Origin: Burkholderiales bacterium
Lineage (GTDB): Bacteria > Pseudomonadota > Gammaproteobacteria > Burkholderiales > Burkholderiaceae
Reading direction: 5' to 3'
Assembly: GCA_947372535.1 (NCBI GenBank)
Contig: CANBUA010000090.1
Location: 1-15,725, forward strand
Length of the DNA stretch: 15,725 nucleotides
This document shows positions 4,427 through 12,646 of the stretch, one piece after another. Position numbers and translations under genes: made by a program. How positions within the stretch are numbered: the first letter of the stretch is position 1; each line of letters begins with the position of its first letter. The notes under the pieces were generated by a model, which saw only the letters and a list, made by a program, of their open reading frames with translations, was not told where the DNA came from and searched no databases.

Positions 4427-6646
4427 ATGAGACCCAACCTGCTCTCGCTGTGGCCCCGCACCCGCGTGCCCATGATCCTGCAATCCGAGGCGGCCGAATG
4501 CGGCCTGGCCTGCATGGCCATGATCGCCTCGGCTCACGGCCATGAAACCGACCTGCTGACGCTGCGCCGCCGTTTCGAGCTGTCCTCGCGCGGGGCCACG
4601 CTGGCCCGCCTGATGGAGATCGCCGAGCAACTGGGCTTTGCCAACCGCGCCGTGCGCCTGGAGCTCGAAGAGCTGCCCCAGCTGCAAGTGCCCTGCATGC
4701 TGCACTGGGACCTCAACCACTTCGTGGTGCTGGTCAAGGCTGACGACAGGCGCATCACCATCATGGATCCGGCCGTGGGCGAGCGCACGCTGACCATGAA
4801 AGAGGTCAGCCCGCACTTCACGGGCGTGGCGCTGGAGCTCAGCCCAGCGCACGGCTTTCAGAAAACGGTCGAGAAAACCCAGTTCGACCTCAAGGTGCTG
4901 TTCACGGGCCAGAAGGGCCTGTGGCGCGCTTTCGGGCAAATGGCCGCGCTCTCGCTGGTCATGGAAGTCTTCGGCATCCTCATGCCGATGCTCAGTCAGT
5001 GGATCATCGACGACGTGGTCGTCACACGTGATGCACCGCTGCTGGCCGTGCTGGCGATCGCGACCTTCCTGCTGGCGGCCATGGCCCTGGGCACGCGCTT
5101 GCTGCGCAGCTGGGTGGTGCTGGGCGCCAGCCTGTCATGGCGGATCTCATCGAGCACGAACGTGTTCCGCTACATGCTCAAGCTGCCGCTGTCCTACTTC
5201 GACAAGCGCCACACGGGCGATGTGCTTTCGCGTTTCGGCTCGGTCGATCAGATCCAGGAGACCATCACCAGCCACCTGGTCGAGACCGTGCTCGACGGTG
5301 TCATCAGCCTGGTCACGCTGGGCCTGATGTTCATGTACAGCCCGCCATTGGCGATGATCGTGATGGGCGTGGCGGTGATCTACGCCCTGGTGCGTTTTGC
5401 CGTGTTCAAGCCCTATCGGCAGGCGGCTGAAGAGCTCATCGTGCGGCATGCCAATGCACAGACCTTTTTGCTGGAGACGCTGCGTGGTGTCGCGGCCATC
5501 AAGTTCTTCGCCAAGCCCAACTGGCGTGTTGGCGGCTGGATGAACCAGCAGACGGCCATGATCAATGCGACCGTCAAGCAGCAGCGCATCAGCATGCTCT
5601 ACCAAGGCGTCAACGGTCTGGTCAGCGCCATTGAGCAGGCCCTGGTCTTGTACCTGGCAGCGCAACTCATCATTGAAGAGAAGTTCTCCATCGGCATGCT
5701 GGTGGCCTTCCTGGCTTACAAGGGCCAGTTCCTGCAACGCGTGGGCGAGTTGATCGAGCGCGTGATCAGCCTCTACCTGCTCAAGCTGCAAGGCGAGCGC
5801 CTGGCGGACATCGTGCTGACTGCGCCCGAAGCACCATCGCCTGCCTCGGCCGCTGTGGCAGTCAACGGCGATGAGCCCATGGTGCTGGAAGTGCGCAACG
5901 TGGTGTTCCGCTACTCCACTGGCGAAGAGCCCGTGCTCAACAAGGTGAGTTTGACGCTGCGCACGGGCCAGGCCGTGGCGGTGGTCGGGCCTTCAGGCTG
6001 CGGCAAGTCCACGCTGCTCAAGGTGCTGTCGGGTCAAGTCATTCCGGAGTCGGGCGAGGTGCTGCTCAACGGCGTGCCCATCGAGCGCATGGGGGCCGAG
6101 GCCTTCCGCTCCGTGCTGGGCACCGTGTTCCAGGACGATCAGCTGTTCTCGTGCTCCATCTATGACAACATCGCCATGAATGATGTGGAGGCCACGCCCG
6201 AGAAGGTGGCCCACGCGGCGCAACTGGCCCACGTGCACGACGACATCATGCGCATGCCCATGGGCTACCAGACCCTGGTCGGTGGCATGGGCGCGACCTT
6301 GTCGGGCGGGCAGAAGCAACGCGTACTGCTGGCACGTGCGCTCTACAAGAAGCCGCGTTTCCTGCTGCTGGACGAGTACACCAGCCACCTGGACTTCGAC
6401 ACCGAGCACCACGTGCAGCAGTCGATCAATGCCTTGGGCAGCGGCCGCTTCATCATCACCCACCGTCAGCACAGCTTGAGCCCTGGCGATGAGATCTACA
6501 TGCTCTGGGGCGGGCACCTGATGCCCAAGGCAGAGTTCGAAGCCAAGCTGGCCGCAGCCACACAGCAGAACCCTGAGTTGCAGGCACTGGCGGGACTGGC
6601 CGAGCACCACCAGGGTGCTTTGCCCAACCCCCAATCCGACGTCTGA
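4427..6646 (+). CDS. Peptidase-containing ABC transporter (C39 leader peptidase, membrane and ATPase domains)
   Basis: Inner membrane exporter that removes double-glycine leaders and translocates peptides using ATP. The 739 residues have three domains. The N-terminal C39 cysteine peptidase (about 1-135) shows Q19, C25 within EAAECGLACM, H98 within LHWDLNHFVVL and D114 within IMDPAVG, giving a complete oxyanion hole and triad. A transmembrane domain spans about 165-440. The ATPase domain (about 485-710) has Walker A GPSGCGKS (521-528), a Q-loop VFQDDQLF, signature LSGGQKQ from 625, Walker B with D649-E650 and switch histidine H679. The segment after Walker B reads DEYTSHLD instead of the usual DEATSALD. 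Last gene of the operon. This intact protease domain strongly supports the three upstream small genes as its substrates. Confidence 0.95.
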   Translation: MRPNLLSLWPRTRVPMILQSEAAECGLACMAMIASAHGHETDLLTLRRRFELSSRGATLARLMEIAEQLGFANRAVRLELEELPQLQVPCMLHWDLNHFVVLVKADDRRITIMDPAVGERTLTMKEVSPHFTGVALELSPAHGFQKTVEKTQFDLKVLFTGQKGLWRAFGQMAALSLVMEVFGILMPMLSQWIIDDVVVTRDAPLLAVLAIATFLLAAMALGTRLLRSWVVLGASLSWRISSSTNVFRYMLKLPLSYFDKRHTGDVLSRFGSVDQIQETITSHLVETVLDGVISLVTLGLMFMYSPPLAMIVMGVAVIYALVRFAVFKPYRQAAEELIVRHANAQTFLLETLRGVAAIKFFAKPNWRVGGWMNQQTAMINATVKQQRISMLYQGVNGLVSAIEQALVLYLAAQLIIEEKFSIGMLVAFLAYKGQFLQRVGELIERVISLYLLKLQGERLADIVLTAPEAPSPASAAVAVNGDEPMVLEVRNVVFRYSTGEEPVLNKVSLTLRTGQAVAVVGPSGCGKSTLLKVLSGQVIPESGEVLLNGVPIERMGAEAFRSVLGTVFQDDQLFSCSIYDNIAMNDVEATPEKVAHAAQLAHVHDDIMRMPMGYQTLVGGMGATLSGGQKQRVLLARALYKKPRFLLLDEYTSHLDFDTEHHVQQSINALGSGRFIITHRQHSLSPGDEIYMLWGGHLMPKAEFEAKLAAATQQNPELQALAGLAEHHQGALPNPQSDV

Positions 6647-6738
6647 GTCCGCTCCCGGGGACCTCGGGGTTTCCAGGGGTGCGGGCCCGGATCGCTTTCG
6701 TACACTAGCGATCTTCGAATTGCCTGAGAAAGTCCATC

Positions 6739-7410
6739 ATGAAGTTCAATGTTCGTATGCCGCGCCACTTTGTCATGATGAGCGCCACGCTTGCCGTGAC
6801 GGCCTGGCTGGGCGGCTGTGCCCAGGCGCCAACGGCTGCCGTGACCGCGAGCCCCGCCGCGCCCATGGCCGCCTCGGTCCCCGCCGGCTCGCCTGCTGCC
6901 ACCTACGTCGGGCGCTTCGAATCCCCCTGCATCATCTCCAACCCGGAGACCCTGAGCTTCATGGACGTTCTGATCCTCAAGCCGGTCGACGCCAAAACGG
7001 TGTCAGTGGGCATGCACAAGGTCTTTTTCTCCAGCGATGACTGCAAGCCTGCCACCCAGATCGGCAGCCTGGAAGTGCCGACCGGCACGATGGTGATCGA
7101 TGAGCAGGTCAAGCTCGGCGACCGCCTGGTCGACAAGGTGACCTTGCACCTGCCCGCTGGCGCGGTCGGTGTCGACAGCAAGGTTGGCTCGCAAGGCAAG
7201 GGCCGCATCGCGATCGAAAAGGACACCATCGAGATCCATCACGGCAAGGACAAGACATTCAGCATTGGCACCATCGCCGATGCGGGCACCGAGAAGGACT
7301 TGCGCTGGGTGGATCCAAAAGGCCACTTGTTCGTGGGGCACCCCGAGCAGCCTGGCGCCGATGGCTACCCCGCTGCTCTGGACGACGAGCACACGTTCGA
7401 GCGCCGTTGA
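6739..7410 (+). CDS. Predicted lipoprotein of unknown function
   Basis: A 223-residue envelope protein. The N-terminus has a basic start, a hydrophobic stretch and a lipobox L24-G25-G26-C27, so it is probably lipidated at C27 after signal peptidase II cleavage. An Ala/Pro/Thr-rich linker follows (about 28-53), then a globular region starting YVGRFESPCIIS. That region is rich in beta-strand patterns and has two more cysteines (in ESPCI and SDDCKP) that could form a disulfide. I do not recognise the family. It starts 92 bp after the transporter gene; TACACT at 6701-6706 could be a -10 box, so it may have its own promoter. It could be unrelated to the exporter, or an envelope accessory or immunity protein; nothing in the sequence decides this. 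Confidence 0.8.
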   Translation: MKFNVRMPRHFVMMSATLAVTAWLGGCAQAPTAAVTASPAAPMAASVPAGSPAATYVGRFESPCIISNPETLSFMDVLILKPVDAKTVSVGMHKVFFSSDDCKPATQIGSLEVPTGTMVIDEQVKLGDRLVDKVTLHLPAGAVGVDSKVGSQGKGRIAIEKDTIEIHHGKDKTFSIGTIADAGTEKDLRWVDPKGHLFVGHPEQPGADGYPAALDDEHTFERR

Positions 7411-7527
7411 GGTGAGGGGGGTGACGCTGGGGAGCTAACAAAGGCACAATCTTGCTTTTGCGCGCATGCTTGCCCGGCCTGGCCTTGTTGTTGGCCGCGC
7501 CCCTCGAGACCCCTTACCCTCTTGCCC

Positions 7528-8862
7528 ATGACCTTCTGCGCGATCGACTTCGGTACCTCCAACTCGGCCATCGCCATCCCTGGCGCCCATGACGGCGTTC
7601 ATGGCATGCGCCTGGTGCCCCTGGAGGGCGATCAGCTGACCATGCCAACGGCGGTGTTCTATTGCACCGACAACGACGACCTGCCCCCAGGCGTGCACCG
7701 CCCCAGGACCACGGCGGCCCAACCCGAGTTGCCGCGCACCTTTGGCCGCGCGGCCGTCAAGGTCTACATCGATGGCTACGAAGGGCGCTTGATGCGTTCC
7801 ATGAAGAGCGTGCTGGGCACCGCCCTGATCGACCAGACGACCGAGGTCGGCCATGGTTATGGCGTGAAGTACCTCGACATCATCGTGGGCTACCTGCGCC
7901 ACCTGCGTGACTTGGCGCAAGTGGCCGGCGGCCAGCCTTTGACCCAGGTGGTGATGGGCCGCCCAGTGTTCTTTGTGGATGACGAGCCCGAGCGTGACGC
8001 GCAAGCCCAGGCTTCGCTGGAAGCCGCTGCACGTGCCGTCGGCTTCACAGACGTGGCCTTCCAGTTCGAGCCCATCGCGGCGGCCTTCGACTACGAGCAG
8101 CACCAGCAGCGCGAGCAGACCGTGCTGGTGGCCGACATCGGCGGCGGCACCTCCGACTTCTCCGTGGTCCGCGTAGGTCCGGACCGCGCCCACCGCATCG
8201 ACCGCCGCGACGACATCCTGGCCAACCATGGCGTGCACGTGGCCGGCACCGATTTCGACCGCCGCGTCTCGCTCAACAGCATCATGCCCACGCTGGGCTA
8301 TGGCGCCTTCGGCCCCAGCATCAAGGGCCAGGACCCGCGCCCCGTGCCCAGCCGCGCCTACTTCGACCTGACCACCTGGCACTTGATCAACACGGTCTAC
8401 CAGCCCCAGCGCGTGGCCGAACTCAAGGCCATGCTCGATTTCTACGGTGATCCGGTTCACCACCAGCGCCTGATCAAGGTGGTGCAGGAGCGCCTGGGGC
8501 ACGCCCTGGTGGGCCTGGCTGAAAGCGCCAAGATCGCGGTGGCCAGCGGCGGACAGCACGACATCGACCTGGGCGTGATCGAACGCGGCCTGCACGAGCC
8601 TTTCGATGACCAAATGGCCGCTCAAGCCATGCAGGATGACCTGGCGCGCATTGTGGCCAGCGCGCATGAGACCGTGAAGATGGCGGGCATCAAGTCACAA
8701 GACATTGATGCCTTGTATTTCACGGGCGGCTCCACTGGCCTGAGCCTGCTCACCCAACAACTGGAGCAAGCCTTCCCACAGGCCCAGGCCGTGCGCGGGG
8801 ATCGGCTGGCGTCTGTGGCCACGGGCTTGGGGCTTCATGCCACCCGGCTGTTCAAGGCTTGA
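7528..8862 (+). CDS. yegD: YegD-like Hsp70-family ATPase
   Basis: An Hsp70/actin-fold ATPase related to E. coli YegD, a DnaK-like protein of unknown client and lacking the DnaK peptide-binding domain. ATG 7528 is preferred over the upstream TTG at 7522. The 444 residues carry the phosphate-1 motif CAIDFGTSNSAIAI near the N-terminus, phosphate-2 VADIGGGTSDFSVV from about residue 201 (D203, GGGT 205-208) and the adenosine motif YFTGGSTG (397-404). The protein ends soon after the actin-like fold, as in YegD. GTSNS in place of the DnaK GTTNS is typical of this subgroup. The 117-bp gap upstream has no obvious strong promoter. It has no evident link to its neighbours. Confidence 0.9.
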   Translation: MTFCAIDFGTSNSAIAIPGAHDGVHGMRLVPLEGDQLTMPTAVFYCTDNDDLPPGVHRPRTTAAQPELPRTFGRAAVKVYIDGYEGRLMRSMKSVLGTALIDQTTEVGHGYGVKYLDIIVGYLRHLRDLAQVAGGQPLTQVVMGRPVFFVDDEPERDAQAQASLEAAARAVGFTDVAFQFEPIAAAFDYEQHQQREQTVLVADIGGGTSDFSVVRVGPDRAHRIDRRDDILANHGVHVAGTDFDRRVSLNSIMPTLGYGAFGPSIKGQDPRPVPSRAYFDLTTWHLINTVYQPQRVAELKAMLDFYGDPVHHQRLIKVVQERLGHALVGLAESAKIAVASGGQHDIDLGVIERGLHEPFDDQMAAQAMQDDLARIVASAHETVKMAGIKSQDIDALYFTGGSTGLSLLTQQLEQAFPQAQAVRGDRLASVATGLGLHATRLFKA

Positions 8863-8865
8863 ATG

Positions 8866-8898
8866 AAAAACGCCTGCCCGGCGTGACGCGGGCAGGCG
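8866..8898 (-). terminator. Intrinsic terminator of the serine protease gene
   Basis: CGCCTGCCCG (8871-8880) and CGGGCAGGCG (8889-8898) form a perfect 10-bp stem with an 8-base loop. On the plus strand it is preceded by AAAAA (8866-8870), so on the minus strand the stem is followed by TTTTT. It therefore terminates the leftward gene that ends at 8935, not the rightward yegD-like gene. Confidence 0.88.
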
Positions 8899-8934
8899 CG
8901 GGGTCAAGTCGTGTGACTCGACATCATCGGTCCA

Positions 8935-10659
8935 TCACTTGGGGATCACGGCACTGCCCGTGGTGTAGTTGATGGGCAGCTGGCGGCTCCAGTTGGCCGT
9001 CAGGATGGTGGTGCATTTGCCTCCGGCAGGCACACCGCTGATTGACCAGCTGGTGGTGTTGGCGGGCAAGGGCACCGTCAAGTTGAGGGTCTGCGCACCG
9101 GCTTCGTTGTTGCAGCCCACGAACATGCTGTAACCCTGCAGTGTGGCCGCTGGCTGAGGCTGGTGAGGCGCGGTCCAGGCTGCATCGAAGTAATAGTACT
9201 TGGTGGCATTGCGTGTGAGCACACGGCCGGAGGTGACCAAGTCAAGCGGCACACCGGTGACGGTCAGTGGCACGGACACGTTGACCGTTTTGCTTGGGCC
9301 GGGCGAGAGGTTCTTCCAAGGCGCGACAAAGAAAATCGCATTGCTGCCTGGTGTCAGGTCGCAATAGTCAAAGGCGGGAACGCCCAGGCCCAGCAACAGG
9401 GATGTGTTGCCTTTCTGGTAGTTGGTCACGCCCAGGGCCGTGGCCGCCACGCCGGTGGTGGCAAAGGTCGGATTCAGTCGCACGCAACCGCTGACCACGC
9501 CGCCAGAGATCTTGGTATAGGCCTCATAGGTGAAAGCCGTCAAGGCATTGGGCGGCACATTGGTGGTGAATGTGCTGCTCTGACCGTTGACGCTGTCGGG
9601 GTCGGTGAGCGCGGTGCGGCGGCCGGACGCGCCATTGCTGTTGACGGCCTCGACTGTGGCCGAATAAACCGTGTTGGGGCTCAGGCCCGTGAGGGTGATG
9701 TTGCCCAGACCCTGAACAGTGAACTGCGCGCCGCCTGGCGAGACCCGCACCAGGTAGCTGGTCGTGGCCGGCGTGCCCGCCGCGGCGGGCTTGCTCGTCC
9801 AGTCCAGCCAAGCGCCGTTGTTGAAAGTCTGGTGGATGCGGGGTGTCAACGGGATGGCGGGCGTGCGGGCGCTCAATGGCGCCAGTGTGGTTGAGCTTGC
9901 CCACAGCGGTGCAGCACCCGTGTTGGCACCGAACCCTGAGGTGGTGGCCTTGATCCATGCCTGGGCATCGAAACGGTTGGCGATGCTGCTCGTGCCGACC
10001 TGGGCCGAGAACGGGCCCACCGGGTTGCCGGCTGTGGTGGTGATGCTGCGCAACACGGGACGCGATGAAGCCGCGGGGTACCAGAACACACCACTGCCGC
10101 TGTCGCCGCCGATGGCATAAACGCCTTCGACGCTGGCGGGCATTTGAATCGTGATGTCTTCACTGGCCGACAGCCACGAAGCCTTGACGACCCCGAAGCC
10201 GCCACGTCCTGCTGCCAGGATTTTGCCGGGCAGGTTGTTGGTCTCGTCGACTTGCTGGTCTGCCAGCAGGGCGGGCAGTTCGTTGGCGGGCACCACGATG
10301 TCGCTGGCCAGGTGAACCAGCGACAAGTCGGCGGCGGCAACGCCTGCGGGCCGCGTGGCTGCGGAGGCGGGGTAGACCGCATCAATGACGGCCGAGCCAT
10401 AGGCGTTGGTGAAGGTGCGGCCGACCACGGCGGTGCCGCTGCCGGTGACGTGCTCGGCCGTCAAGACCCAGCGAGGTGAGATCTGGACGGCCGAGGCCCC
10501 CAGTTCACCGACCAGTTTCCAGGCCGAGGTGGCCGTGGTCGTGCCTGGATAAGTGGCGCCAGCCTGAGACGGCACGAAGGCAGCGGGCCCTTCAATGGCC
10601 ATGACGGGCAAGGCGCAGCACATGGCGGCCGCGAGGGCGACGTATTTCAATGTTTTCAT
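8935..10659 (-). CDS. Secreted trypsin-like serine protease with fibronectin type III-like segment
   Basis: A predicted exported protease of 574 residues. The start at 10659 is chosen because GGGAG lies eight bases before it and because it begins a signal peptide (MKTLKYVALAAAMCCALPVMA, probable cleavage after residue 21). The frame continues 20 codons further upstream without a better start. The S1 (chymotrypsin-fold) triad is visible: H70 in LTAEHV, D111 in AADLSLVHL and S187 in GGDSGSG. The usual TAAHC and GDSGGP motifs are altered (TAEH, GDSGSG). Residues of about 270-365 look like a fibronectin type III module (WLDWTSKP, SYLVRVSPGG, LTGLSPNTVYSATVEAVNSNGASG). The C-terminal 200 residues are Thr/Ser-rich, of unknown fold, with several cysteines. 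No sorting tag is seen. It is monocistronic. The substrate is unknown. Confidence 0.88.
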   Translation of the reverse strand: MKTLKYVALAAAMCCALPVMAIEGPAAFVPSQAGATYPGTTTATSAWKLVGELGASAVQISPRWVLTAEHVTGSGTAVVGRTFTNAYGSAVIDAVYPASAATRPAGVAAADLSLVHLASDIVVPANELPALLADQQVDETNNLPGKILAAGRGGFGVVKASWLSASEDITIQMPASVEGVYAIGGDSGSGVFWYPAASSRPVLRSITTTAGNPVGPFSAQVGTSSIANRFDAQAWIKATTSGFGANTGAAPLWASSTTLAPLSARTPAIPLTPRIHQTFNNGAWLDWTSKPAAAGTPATTSYLVRVSPGGAQFTVQGLGNITLTGLSPNTVYSATVEAVNSNGASGRRTALTDPDSVNGQSSTFTTNVPPNALTAFTYEAYTKISGGVVSGCVRLNPTFATTGVAATALGVTNYQKGNTSLLLGLGVPAFDYCDLTPGSNAIFFVAPWKNLSPGPSKTVNVSVPLTVTGVPLDLVTSGRVLTRNATKYYYFDAAWTAPHQPQPAATLQGYSMFVGCNNEAGAQTLNLTVPLPANTTSWSISGVPAGGKCTTILTANWSRQLPINYTTGSAVIPK

Positions 10660-11076
10660 GTTCAAAACTCCCAGAAAAACCCGTGAGTGGACTGGTACAC
10701 GCGAGCAGGCCGGGACCACGGGCCAAAATCCCGTCAGCCATGCGTGTTACCAGGTGCTGATGTGCGCTTGTCGAGGGCGCAAACCGGAGATGGGGCGCAG
10801 ATGCGCCCCGGGATCAGTCGATCACCATCATCCCGAGGCGGGTGGTGAGAAGGGGCATGGCGCGGCTTGCCGCGGCCGGTGCGATGAAGCGATGTTCTTC
10901 ACGGACTCTCTCCCTGAGTTTGACAATAGGCTGTGGAAAATGCTTCCGAGGTGTATTTATTTGAAGTTCGGAAGGATTTATTCGCGCTACTTTGTGGCGT
11001 TTTTTGCGCCATCAGGTGGCGACTATAGGGCCACCACGTTGAAGCGGTGTAAGCAGTTGAATCCGATGTCCGGAGG
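10660..11076. other. Gene-free stretch between the protease and MAPEG genes
   Basis: About 417 bp without a credible gene. The part near 10910-11010 is visibly AT-richer than the surroundings, and should include the promoter of the leftward protease gene, though no clear hexamer pair was found. It contains a tight palindrome at 10792-10809 and smaller inverted repeats (TGGCG 10995-10999 with CGCCA 11007-11011; GGTGGC 11015-11020 with GCCACC 11030-11035). A rightward open frame crosses it from 10595 but lacks coding character and overlaps the protease start. Confidence 0.6.
10792..10809. repeat. Perfect inverted repeat upstream of the protease gene
   Basis: GGGGCGCA (10792-10799), GA, TGCGCCCC (10802-10809). 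The arms are perfectly complementary with only two bases between them, 133 bp upstream of the protease start codon. The near-zero spacer suits a dimeric protein operator better than an RNA hairpin. No binding protein can be named. Confidence 0.4.
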
Positions 11077-11529
11077 TCACAGCGCCCCGTGGTTGATGGC
11101 CAGTCGGGCCACCATGAACCACAAGGCCAAGCTGGCCACGACATAGGCCGCAAAGCGAATCAGCACGATGTTCGCTGTGCAATGGGCCAGGCTGTGCAAG
11201 GCGCGAAAGCCCACGAACACCCAGGCGGCAAAGACATCGACCTGGGTGACCCAGCCCTGCTGCATGAGCAACAGACACAACACATGGAACAGCACGGGCA
11301 GCTCGAACAGGTTTTTGAGGTTGTTGCTGGCGGACTCCACCGACTCGGGCAAGGCTGCCGTCATCTTCTGCGGCGTGTTCACGCTTTGCGCATCAATGCC
11401 ATGGCGGCTCATGTGCCCCAGGCGGCGCACGTACATCAGGAGCCAGACTGCGGTGGTGATCAACATCATGGACAACATGGGTTGAACGAGCGTGGCTTGG
11501 TGCATCATCGGCATGGCATCGGCGGTCAT
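11077..11529 (-). CDS. MAPEG-family integral membrane protein
   Basis: Members of the MAPEG superfamily (membrane-associated proteins in eicosanoid and glutathione metabolism) include glutathione-dependent enzymes; bacterial members are mostly uncharacterised. The start at 11529 is chosen because AAGGA lies six bases before it; longer in-frame starts lack this. The 150 residues give four membrane segments: about 14-34, 74-91, 98-115 and 119-143. Family features are the NLFELPVLF block at residues 73-81 ahead of helix 2, and RALHSLAHCTANIVLIR (109-125) at the junction of helices 3 and 4, with the R-x-x-H-x-x-x-H pattern. It is divergent from the Crp/Fnr-family gene, with 61 bp between the two starts, so joint control is plausible. 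Confidence 0.85.
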   Translation of the reverse strand: MTADAMPMMHQATLVQPMLSMMLITTAVWLLMYVRRLGHMSRHGIDAQSVNTPQKMTAALPESVESASNNLKNLFELPVLFHVLCLLLMQQGWVTQVDVFAAWVFVGFRALHSLAHCTANIVLIRFAAYVVASLALWFMVARLAINHGAL

Positions 11530-11590
11530 CGACATTCCTTCATGGGTTGGTTGGGGCAAAGAAGCGTGATGCTGAGTCCCGAGGCCTTCG

Positions 11591-12196
11591 ATGTCATTCA
11601 CCATGGATAACGCGCAACTGTTGAGTCTGGCCGTGCTGAGTGCGCTGGCCGGTGGCGATGTGCCCCTGCCTGACGATGTGGCCGATCACCTGCGCGTGGT
11701 CAAGCTGGTCAAGGGTCAAGTGTTGTTCGACATCGGCCAGCCGCATCCCTACATTTACGTGATCCGGCAGGGCTGCGTGAAAACGCTCTACCGCGATGCC
11801 GACGGCCAGGAATGGGTACAAGACTTCATGGCCGAGGGGGCCTTCTTTTGTAGCCTCACGGCCCTGATGCCCGGCGGTGTGTCCAGTTATGCCTGCGAGG
11901 CGCTGGAGGCCTGCGAGTTCGAGCGCTTCGATTACGGCTGGCTCGAGCGCACCGCCTCGCAGAACCCGGCGTGGCAAAAGGCCTTGCTCAATGGCTGGAA
12001 GGACTACGCCACGCGCCGGGAACTGCGCGAGCGTGACCTGCTGACGCTCAAACCAGCCGAGCGCTACGCCGCCTTCGTGGTGCAGCGCCCTGGCCTGGCA
12101 CCGCGCCTGCCGCAAAAGGACCTGGCGCGCTACCTGGGCATCACGGCGGTCTCACTCAGCCGCATCCGCGGGCGGCTGCGAGATGCGGCGGCCTGA
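11591..12196 (+). CDS. Crp/Fnr-family transcriptional regulator
   Basis: A 201-residue DNA-binding regulator. Residues of about 25-115 form a cNMP-binding-like beta-roll (VVKLVKGQVLFDIGQPHPYIYVIRQGCVKTLYRD, with G42, G49 and G61 at turn positions). A long dimer helix follows. A C-terminal winged helix-turn-helix (about 173-196, LPQKDLARYLGITAVSLSRI) carries the S-x-S-R recognition pattern of this family. The N-terminal four-cysteine iron-sulfur motif of Fnr is absent, so oxygen sensing by a cluster is unlikely; the ligand is unknown. An alternative start is the ATG at 11603. The divergent MAPEG gene is an obvious candidate target, and autoregulation from the same 61-bp gap is possible. Confidence 0.9.
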   Translation: MSFTMDNAQLLSLAVLSALAGGDVPLPDDVADHLRVVKLVKGQVLFDIGQPHPYIYVIRQGCVKTLYRDADGQEWVQDFMAEGAFFCSLTALMPGGVSSYACEALEACEFERFDYGWLERTASQNPAWQKALLNGWKDYATRRELRERDLLTLKPAERYAAFVVQRPGLAPRLPQKDLARYLGITAVSLSRIRGRLRDAAA

Positions 12197-12235
12197 TGGA
12201 CAATGCCGCCATGTCACCGTGAATGGGCCCATGCC

Positions 12236-12646
12236 ATGACCCCTCCATCCCTGATCCTCGCTGCCGTGCTGAGCACGGCGCTGTCTCTCCTGGCCGGTTG
12301 TGGCGAACGCGTGCCCGACCCGGCCGAACACATCGCAGCCAACGCCGCATCCGCCGAGGCCCTGGCCACGCCGGTCACCGATGAGTGGCTGGGCCAGTGG
12401 ACCGGCCCGGAAGGCACGTTTCTGAAGTTGGCGGGTGGCCAAGGCGTCTACGAGGTCACCATCCAGAACCTGGACGGACCATCGACGTACACCGGCAAGG
12501 CCGTGGGCGACCACGTCGAGTTCGAGCGGCAGGGCGCCAAAGAATCCATCCGCGCGAGCAATGGCCAAGCGACCGGCATGAAGTGGTTGGCTGACAAGAA
12601 GGATTGCCTGACCATCAAGGCCGGCGAGGGATACTGCAAGGACTGA
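12236..12646 (+). CDS. Small predicted lipoprotein
   Basis: A 136-residue predicted lipoprotein of unknown function. The ATG at 12236 is preferred to an upstream in-frame ATG at 12203 because it begins a compact signal peptide with lipobox L19-A20-G21-C22. The mature domain begins around WLGQWTGPEGTFLKL and continues as beta-strand-like segments (VYEVTIQNLDG, TGKAVGDHVEFER). It ends in a CLTIKAGEGYC segment whose two cysteines could pair. The pattern resembles small Burkholderiales lipoproteins that I cannot assign to a named family. It lies 39 bp after the Crp/Fnr-type gene; GACAAT at 12199-12204 could be a -10 box, otherwise it may be co-transcribed. Confidence 0.82.
   Translation: MTPPSLILAAVLSTALSLLAGCGERVPDPAEHIAANAASAEALATPVTDEWLGQWTGPEGTFLKLAGGQGVYEVTIQNLDGPSTYTGKAVGDHVEFERQGAKESIRASNGQATGMKWLADKKDCLTIKAGEGYCKD

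Noticed and set aside
6650..6672. G/C-rich repeat after the ABC transporter gene considered as an operon terminator
   Set aside because: Only four or five base pairs can form, and just three T residues follow; not convincing.
7435..8667. Long minus-strand open frame (410 codons) opposite the YegD-like gene
   Set aside because: Composition is dominated by Gly/His/Val/Ala, typical of antisense frames of high-GC genes; the plus strand encodes recognisable Hsp70 motifs.
9163..9894. Plus-strand open frame within the protease gene
   Set aside because: It is antisense to a gene with signal peptide, protease triad and terminator, and shows no family features.
10595..11146. Plus-strand frame covering the 10660-11076 gap
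   Set aside because: It begins inside the protease signal peptide region in antisense, has no ribosome site and ends inside the MAPEG gene; the translation lacks coding character.
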